Shown in pieces: positions 5,828 to 9,745 of a stretch of DNA of 9,745 bases. The stretch comes from Candidatus Saccharimonadota bacterium. GTDB lineage: Bacteria; Patescibacteriota; Saccharimonadia; Saccharimonadales; Saccharimonadaceae. How positions within the stretch are numbered: the first letter of the stretch is position 1; every line of letters starts with the position of its first letter. Position numbers and translations under genes: made by a program. The notes beneath the pieces are model-generated. The model saw only the letters and a program-made list of their open reading frames with translations, was not told where the DNA came from and made no database searches. Where the stretch lies: contig UNSM01000023.1 of NCBI GenBank assembly GCA_900555425.1, positions 1 to 9,745 of the forward strand. Direction: 5' to 3'.

Positions 5828-8136
5828 GATTCCATCTCATTAACGCTACTATTCTCCTGAAGTTTTACGTCTTTACCATCAGAATCCATGGTAGCTATTT
5901 TCTTGTTATTACCACCGTTTACTTTATTACTCGAAGCGACGTCAGCAGGCTTACGATTTGTATTTTCTTTTTTACTATCATCTTTCTTTGCTTGATTCTT
6001 TTCATACTCTAGCATCTGATAATATCCATATTCTTCCAAATATCCCGGATCAGAATCACAAGCATCACCAATTCCATCCTTGTCATAATCAGCTTGATCT
6101 GGATTTGCTGCATCTGGACAATTATCAAATTCCCGTTCGTGTTCATCGCCGTCATCGCTAACCGTCAAAGTTGTCGTTGCTACGTTCGTCAGTCCAGAAC
6201 TATCAGTCACCCTAAGTGTTAACAACCCAGAAAACTCCTTAGCAAACGTATAATTGACAAAAGGCTTATCTGTCGTCACATCATACACGCCGTCTTGATC
6301 AATATCCCATTCATATTTCACGATTTTACCATTTGCCGAATAAGAACCAGCGCCATCCAATTCTAATGTATCACCAATTTTCGCCACATATTGACGATTT
6401 ATCCAGGCATTTGGTTTGTTTGTCACATTTTCAACTGACGTATTAACCTGATCAACGATCTTATTGCTATCATCGGCTTGTAAATATGCGCCGCCCGTTC
6501 TTTCAGCCAAAGACATCACAGGCGCCATCGCAACAGTACGAGAAGTGTCAATAATATATATTTGAGCCGGATCAACGGCATAAGCAGCATCAACGATAGA
6601 TTGTTCGGTTAGCTCAGTGACTGGTTCTGGATCCTTGGCTGGAGCGTCACCAATCACAATCATAATCTTTTTTACTCCCGCTCGCCACTGTAGATTCAGC
6701 CCCGCCTTAATGCCAGAATAAACAGATTCTTCATCATCGCCGCCATTACCGAGTTGAATAGAATTGACAGCCTTATTAAACACCTCGGCACTACTCGTAA
6801 AATCTGTCTCAATTTTGGACGGATAGTCTCCCGAGCTTCCGCCACAACACGGATGATCTTGATAAGTAACCAGCGCAAATCTAGCACTCTTCGTTTTCGA
6901 ACTGATCGACTCAACTATATTTCGAATGTTATTTCTAACAGCACTAATTGAACTACGCATCGAGCCAGTCGTGTCAATAACAAATACTACATCAATATCG
7001 CCATTGGTTTTCGTTATTGGTTTCACTAAATTTGGCAGTGGTACTTTTTCGCGAAGCGCTGACATGTAATTGCTATGCCCAAAGAAGTTTGGATGATACC
7101 ACGAACTCATATTGAACACATTTGGTTCAAGGAATTCATGAATCCAACGATCGTGATTCTTCTTAAATATTGAGGCGTCTGGCTCATGTCCAGAAAACCG
7201 CTTTGGCAAACTATCAATAAAAATCACTTTCTCTTTACCGAGGCTTTTATTATATTCCTCAACCACCTTTTTCTGGCGTAAATTACCTTCCAGCCCTAAC
7301 TTTCGCACTTCGCTAGCAACCGAAAAATCGGATAGTTTCTCGCCATTATCAAGTGCTAGTAGCGGGTATCCTAAGAGAACTATTTTCGCGTCTGGACGTA
7401 AACGAGAATTAAGCGATAATAGAATGGTTTTCGTTCTATCTTCTAATTTATCCAGCAGATTCCTGGCGTCGTTAATTTTTGTTTTGCAATCTGAAGCAGA
7501 TCTTATCACAGCAGTAAAACAAGACTTAACAATGCCGTCAAAATCCAAATCATTTCCACCAATCGTCATCATTACCATATCCGTGCTGCGATCCACGCTA
7601 TCAAGTTGTCGTCGAATCGTATAATTACATCTTATATTGACTCTTTTCTGATTTTTTCCGCGCTTAGAGCCAATCGCACTACTTATGATCCTATAAGCAA
7701 CTTTTAAGTCATTATTCGGTTTAATATTGCAAATATCCCTGTCTTCTGCATATTTAATAATCTGTTCATTCGTCGCTAGCTTGCCCAGATCATCACTAAT
7801 CGTTTTTACGACACTACCCGCACTCTTATCCTCCAAGAAGTCATTAATTTTAGCTCCAGAACAGGCGCGATTTATAAGCGTTACTGACAGTCCGTTATTA
7901 CTTAGCCATCTTTTATACATTTCCGCCCAGTTATTACTGTTGCGATGACAGACAGCAGGACCATATTCATACCCATCAGCACCATTTCCGGCCGAATAAG
8001 AATCGCCTAGTAATGTAATCGTAAGTTTCTTTCCTGCGTAATTATAAGGAACAACTTCGCCTTGGGCCGACTGTTGTATAAAAAGCCCAGAAATAATAGC
8101 CACAAAGAAAGATAATATAATAACTCTAATTTTCAT
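5740..8136 (-). CDS. Large exported SGNH-hydrolase / vWA / PKD / TSP3 surface protein, C-terminus probably frameshifted
   Basis: This 798-residue protein starts with a signal peptide (about 1-26). An SGNH/GDSL hydrolase domain (about 38-365) shows GDSYSAGNG with Ser46 as nucleophile, GGND at 193-196 and the His348 block WYHPNFFGH. Six cysteines in that domain (63, 92, 136, 170, 206, 217) could form three disulfides. A von Willebrand A domain follows (about 380-570) with the metal site D388-x-T390-G-S392 and GDAP at 496-499. Next come a PKD-like domain (about 583-659) and a thrombospondin type-3 calcium repeat DNCPDAANPDQADYDKDGIG at 671-690. The last part is a Lys/Asn/Ser-rich linker. It is likely an envelope-associated esterase/acyl-hydrolase with an adhesive region, substrate unknown. 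The ORF ends in an unconvincing 27-residue tail, while the expected anchor is in the -1 frame. The start lies one base after the upstream stop, implying coupling. Confidence 0.85.
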   Translation of the reverse strand: MKIRVIILSFFVAIISGLFIQQSAQGEVVPYNYAGKKLTITLLGDSYSAGNGADGYEYGPAVCHRNSNNWAEMYKRWLSNNGLSVTLINRACSGAKINDFLEDKSAGSVVKTISDDLGKLATNEQIIKYAEDRDICNIKPNNDLKVAYRIISSAIGSKRGKNQKRVNIRCNYTIRRQLDSVDRSTDMVMMTIGGNDLDFDGIVKSCFTAVIRSASDCKTKINDARNLLDKLEDRTKTILLSLNSRLRPDAKIVLLGYPLLALDNGEKLSDFSVASEVRKLGLEGNLRQKKVVEEYNKSLGKEKVIFIDSLPKRFSGHEPDASIFKKNHDRWIHEFLEPNVFNMSSWYHPNFFGHSNYMSALREKVPLPNLVKPITKTNGDIDVVFVIDTTGSMRSSISAVRNNIRNIVESISSKTKSARFALVTYQDHPCCGGSSGDYPSKIETDFTSSAEVFNKAVNSIQLGNGGDDEESVYSGIKAGLNLQWRAGVKKIMIVIGDAPAKDPEPVTELTEQSIVDAAYAVDPAQIYIIDTSRTVAMAPVMSLAERTGGAYLQADDSNKIVDQVNTSVENVTNKPNAWINRQYVAKIGDTLELDGAGSYSANGKIVKYEWDIDQDGVYDVTTDKPFVNYTFAKEFSGLLTLRVTDSSGLTNVATTTLTVSDDGDEHEREFDNCPDAANPDQADYDKDGIGDACDSDPGYLEEYGYYQMLEYEKNQAKKDDSKKENTNRKPADVASSNKVNGGNNKKIATMDSDGKDVKLQENSSVNEMESGKAQITKIIGMDHRGLVLLRLLEWLQSA

Positions 8137-8137
8137 A

Positions 8138-8626
8138 TTAGTTGCCCAAGCCTTCTACTGATACATATACTACTTTTCCGTCACCTATTCCCACGCTGAC
8201 CTGATATTTCCTACCCTCTATATCTTTATATCCTACAAAATATTCCGCCCCAGCCCTCTCTTTGTCTAGCTTCCAGCCAGAATCTTCAGCGTATCGTTGC
8301 AGTCTATTTAACAAATCACTCGCCGGCTCATTCTGAGGCATCTCATAATATCTATCAACTGATGGATATGTGCTCTTTTTTAAAAATCCGCGTTCTGTAG
8401 GTATGCGATGTCTTTCGCGTGACGATTTCAGCTTTAAGCCCAAAACGCCCTTTTCAGCCATTGGATCTCGTGCCATATTCCACACTTCCACATACGCCGG
8501 CAGCCAAGTTAAAAAATTGACCAGCCACAAACCAGCCAAAATTCCTATCAAAATTATAAATCGTCGTAGCCAGCGCCTGGCTTTAGAGTTCTTAACTGGT
8601 GATGTCGTTGCTTGTTTTTTGCCCAT
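8138..8626 (-). CDS. Single-pass membrane protein of unknown function
   Basis: I do not recognise this 162-residue protein. It has a strongly basic N-terminus (KKQATTSPVKNSKARRWLRR), one membrane helix at about residues 22-46, and a hydrophilic domain of about 115 residues likely outside the cell by the positive-inside rule. That domain is mixed helix and strand, with a helical segment DLLNRLQRYAEDSGW followed by beta-like stretches EYFVGYKDIEGRKYQVSVG and KVVYVSVEG. No cysteine or catalytic motif is evident. AGGAG at 8632-8636 lies five bases before the ATG. The stop is one base from the start of the large SGNH/vWA gene, so the two are almost certainly co-translated. A helper or partner role for that surface protein is plausible but inferred from position only. 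Confidence 0.75.
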   Translation of the reverse strand: MGKKQATTSPVKNSKARRWLRRFIILIGILAGLWLVNFLTWLPAYVEVWNMARDPMAEKGVLGLKLKSSRERHRIPTERGFLKKSTYPSVDRYYEMPQNEPASDLLNRLQRYAEDSGWKLDKERAGAEYFVGYKDIEGRKYQVSVGIGDGKVVYVSVEGLGN

Positions 8627-8631
8627 GGCGG

Positions 8632-8636
8632 CTCCT
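8632..8636 (-). promoter_or_regulatory. Shine-Dalgarno of the unknown membrane-protein gene
   Basis: AGGAG on the minus strand, five bases before ATG 8626. It supports this start and marks the transcript as leadered, unlike ruvB upstream. Confidence 0.7.
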
Positions 8637-8656
8637 AGTTAAGTTTGTCTGGTTTT

Positions 8657-8665
8657 ATTAAAGCA
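8657..8665 (-). promoter_or_regulatory. Possible extended -10 promoter for the unknown gene / SGNH-vWA operon
   Basis: TGC-TTTAAT on the minus strand in the 62-base gap after ruvB matches an extended -10 with five of six hexamer bases. It would give a leader of about 24 nt containing the AGGAG. The operon could instead be read through from ruvB, since no hairpin terminator is visible in the gap. Confidence 0.4.
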
Positions 8666-8688
8666 CAAAAAGCCGAAGAATACGATAA

Positions 8689-9687
8689 CTATTTTCCCAA
8701 ATGTCGCTTTGCCTTAATCGTCACTCGACGACCACGCGGTGTGCGCTCAATAAAACCAATTTGTAGCAAATATGGTTCATAAAAATCCTCAATTGTTGTC
8801 GCTTCGTCGCCAGTCAACGCCGCAATTGTTGTTAATCCAACAGGATTATCGCCATAATTTTCCAGAATCGACTGTAATAAATTACGATCAGCCGGATCCA
8901 GGCCCAACTCGTCCACCTCCAACATTTCCAAAGCGTTGGTTGTAGTTTTTACATCAATTATTCCATCACCATTAACGTCGGCGTAGTCACGGACGCGTTT
9001 AAGAAGTCTATTGGCAATACGTGGCGTCAAGCGCGCTCGCGTCGACAATAGATCCGCCGCTTCACTTCGAATTGACGACTCCAAAATCTTCGCACTACGC
9101 GTCACAATTTTCGCAATATCCTCTGGCGTGTAAAATTCCAAACGATAAATATGCCCGAACCTATCACGCAAAGGTGCCGCCAAACTTCCGGTTCGCGTCG
9201 TCGCGCCAATCACCGTAAATCGCGGCAAATCCAATCGAATTGATCGCGCTGCCGGACCTTTTCCAATCACAATATCCAGCTTAAAATCTTCCATTGCGGA
9301 GTACAAAATTTCCTCCACTGATCGACCCAACCGATGAATCTCATCGATAAACAGAATATCGCCGTCCGATAAATTAGTCAGAATCGACGCCAAATCGCCC
9401 GCTTTTTCAATAGCCGGACCGCTGGTAATCCGCAGATTCGTACCCATTTCATTAGCAATAACCGTCGCCATAGTTGTTTTACCAAGCCCCGGCGGACCAT
9501 ATAATAGCACATGATCCAACGGCTCGCCGCGCTTTTTGGCTGCATCAATCGCCAAACGTAAATTTCTCTTCAATCTCTCTTGGCCAACATACTCAGCAAA
9601 ACTCTGCGGGCGCAGACTCACCTCAATTCGCTGCTCTTCAGAATCATCATCATGCGAACTTGTATCAACTATTCTTTCAATTGCCAT
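8689..9687 (-). CDS. ruvB: Holliday junction branch migration ATPase RuvB
   Basis: RuvB is the AAA+ motor that, with RuvA, drives branch migration of Holliday junctions made by RecA-type recombination. This 332-residue protein is full length. After an acidic N-terminal tail it has Walker [10 protein letters not shown] at 64-72, Walker B ILFIDEIH at 111-118, a sensor region [19 protein letters not shown] at about 160-178 with the expected arginine finger Arg174, and a C-terminal winged-helix domain ending in [15 protein letters not shown] small insertion at about 240-246 (DVNGDGIID) replaces a region usually rich in charged helix residues. The gene is preceded by a leaderless-type promoter at 9694-9699 and is followed after 62 bases by an unrelated membrane-protein gene. 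ruvA and ruvC are not in the window. Confidence 0.98.
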   Translation of the reverse strand: MAIERIVDTSSHDDDSEEQRIEVSLRPQSFAEYVGQERLKRNLRLAIDAAKKRGEPLDHVLLYGPPGLGKTTMATVIANEMGTNLRITSGPAIEKAGDLASILTNLSDGDILFIDEIHRLGRSVEEILYSAMEDFKLDIVIGKGPAARSIRLDLPRFTVIGATTRTGSLAAPLRDRFGHIYRLEFYTPEDIAKIVTRSAKILESSIRSEAADLLSTRARLTPRIANRLLKRVRDYADVNGDGIIDVKTTTNALEMLEVDELGLDPADRNLLQSILENYGDNPVGLTTIAALTGDEATTIEDFYEPYLLQIGFIERTPRGRRVTIKAKRHLGK

Positions 9688-9693
9688 ACACTA

Positions 9694-9699
9694 ATTATA
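9694..9699 (-). promoter_or_regulatory. Extended -10 promoter of ruvB, predicted leaderless
   Basis: TGC-TATAAT on the minus strand ends seven bases before the A of ATG 9687. The intervening TAGTGT holds no Shine-Dalgarno. The expected transcription start is therefore the start codon itself. Confidence 0.7.
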
Positions 9700-9706
9700 G
9701 CATTTA

Positions 9707-9715
9707 TGGTATAGT
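9707..9715 (+). promoter_or_regulatory. Divergent extended -10 for a gene beyond the right edge
   Basis: TGG-TATAGT on the plus strand is an extended -10 element with five of six hexamer bases. It is followed at 9737-9741 by AGGAG, four bases before the window ends, so a plus-strand start codon is expected just outside. The element lies back to back with the ruvB promoter. Confidence 0.5.
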
Positions 9716-9736
9716 ATTAGTATCTACAATTAAACT

Positions 9737-9741
9737 AGGAG
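9737..9741 (+). promoter_or_regulatory. Shine-Dalgarno of a plus-strand gene starting past the window
   Basis: AGGAG is followed by TTTA at the window end. The start codon is not visible, so the identity of the gene is unknown. This would be a leadered message of about 25 nt from the promoter at 9707-9715. Confidence 0.45.
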
Positions 9742-9745
9742 TTTA

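Noticed and set aside
5820..5830. Phase-variable homopolymer tract controlling the surface protein anchor
   Set aside because: A run of four Gs is too short for ordinary slipped-strand phase variation. It is kept only as a one-base indel or frameshift site.
8640..8690. Possible intrinsic terminator after ruvB (CTTCGGCTTTTTG on the minus strand)
   Set aside because: There is a T-run, but no complementary stem precedes it.
1..9745. tRNA or rRNA genes, CRISPR arrays, insertion sequences, long repeats
   Set aside because: No cloverleaf, repeat-spacer pattern, transposase or terminal inverted repeat was seen. Intergenic gaps are all under about 75 bases.

Overview
The window looks like a chromosomal segment of a Patescibacteria/CPR bacterium, most likely a Saccharibacteria (TM7) relative. 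The reasons are the type of genes, not a database match: a compact layout with almost no intergenic DNA, a stripped-down pilM-pilN-pilO type IV pilus cluster with no secretin gene in view, a PRC-barrel protein beginning in the way I recognise from this group, and a recA / 2H-phosphoesterase / recX cluster. TGA is used as a normal stop (pilN, pilO), so this is not the UGA=Gly code of Gracilibacteria/Absconditabacteria. No gene-free stretch exceeds about 75 bases.

Region 1 (1-2091, + strand): the 3' tail of a pilM-like gene, then pilN, pilO and a short one-helix PilP-like protein, joined by overlapping stop/start codons. A PRC-barrel protein with its own promoter follows. Region 2 (2088-4367, - strand): recA, a 2H-family RNA ligase/phosphodiesterase sharing one base with the recA stop, and recX, covering recombination and its control. 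Region 3 (4435-4827, + strand): a lone type IV prepilin-like gene, divergent from recA. It may supply a subunit to the machine encoded in region 1.

Region 4 (4832-9687, - strand): ruvB, a small single-helix protein of unknown function, a very large secreted SGNH-hydrolase + vWA + PKD + thrombospondin-type-3 surface protein, and a two-helix PH-domain membrane protein. The large gene seems to have lost its C-terminal membrane anchor through a one-base shift at a G4 run. An intact anchor with a basic tail and stop codon continues in the -1 frame.

A second pattern is regulatory. Five of the transcription units start with TATAAT placed so that the A of ATG falls at or next to the expected +1, with no Shine-Dalgarno: the PRC-barrel gene, recX, the prepilin gene, the PH-domain gene and ruvB. 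These are predicted leaderless mRNAs. recA, pilN and the unknown gene after ruvB instead have clear Shine-Dalgarno sequences.
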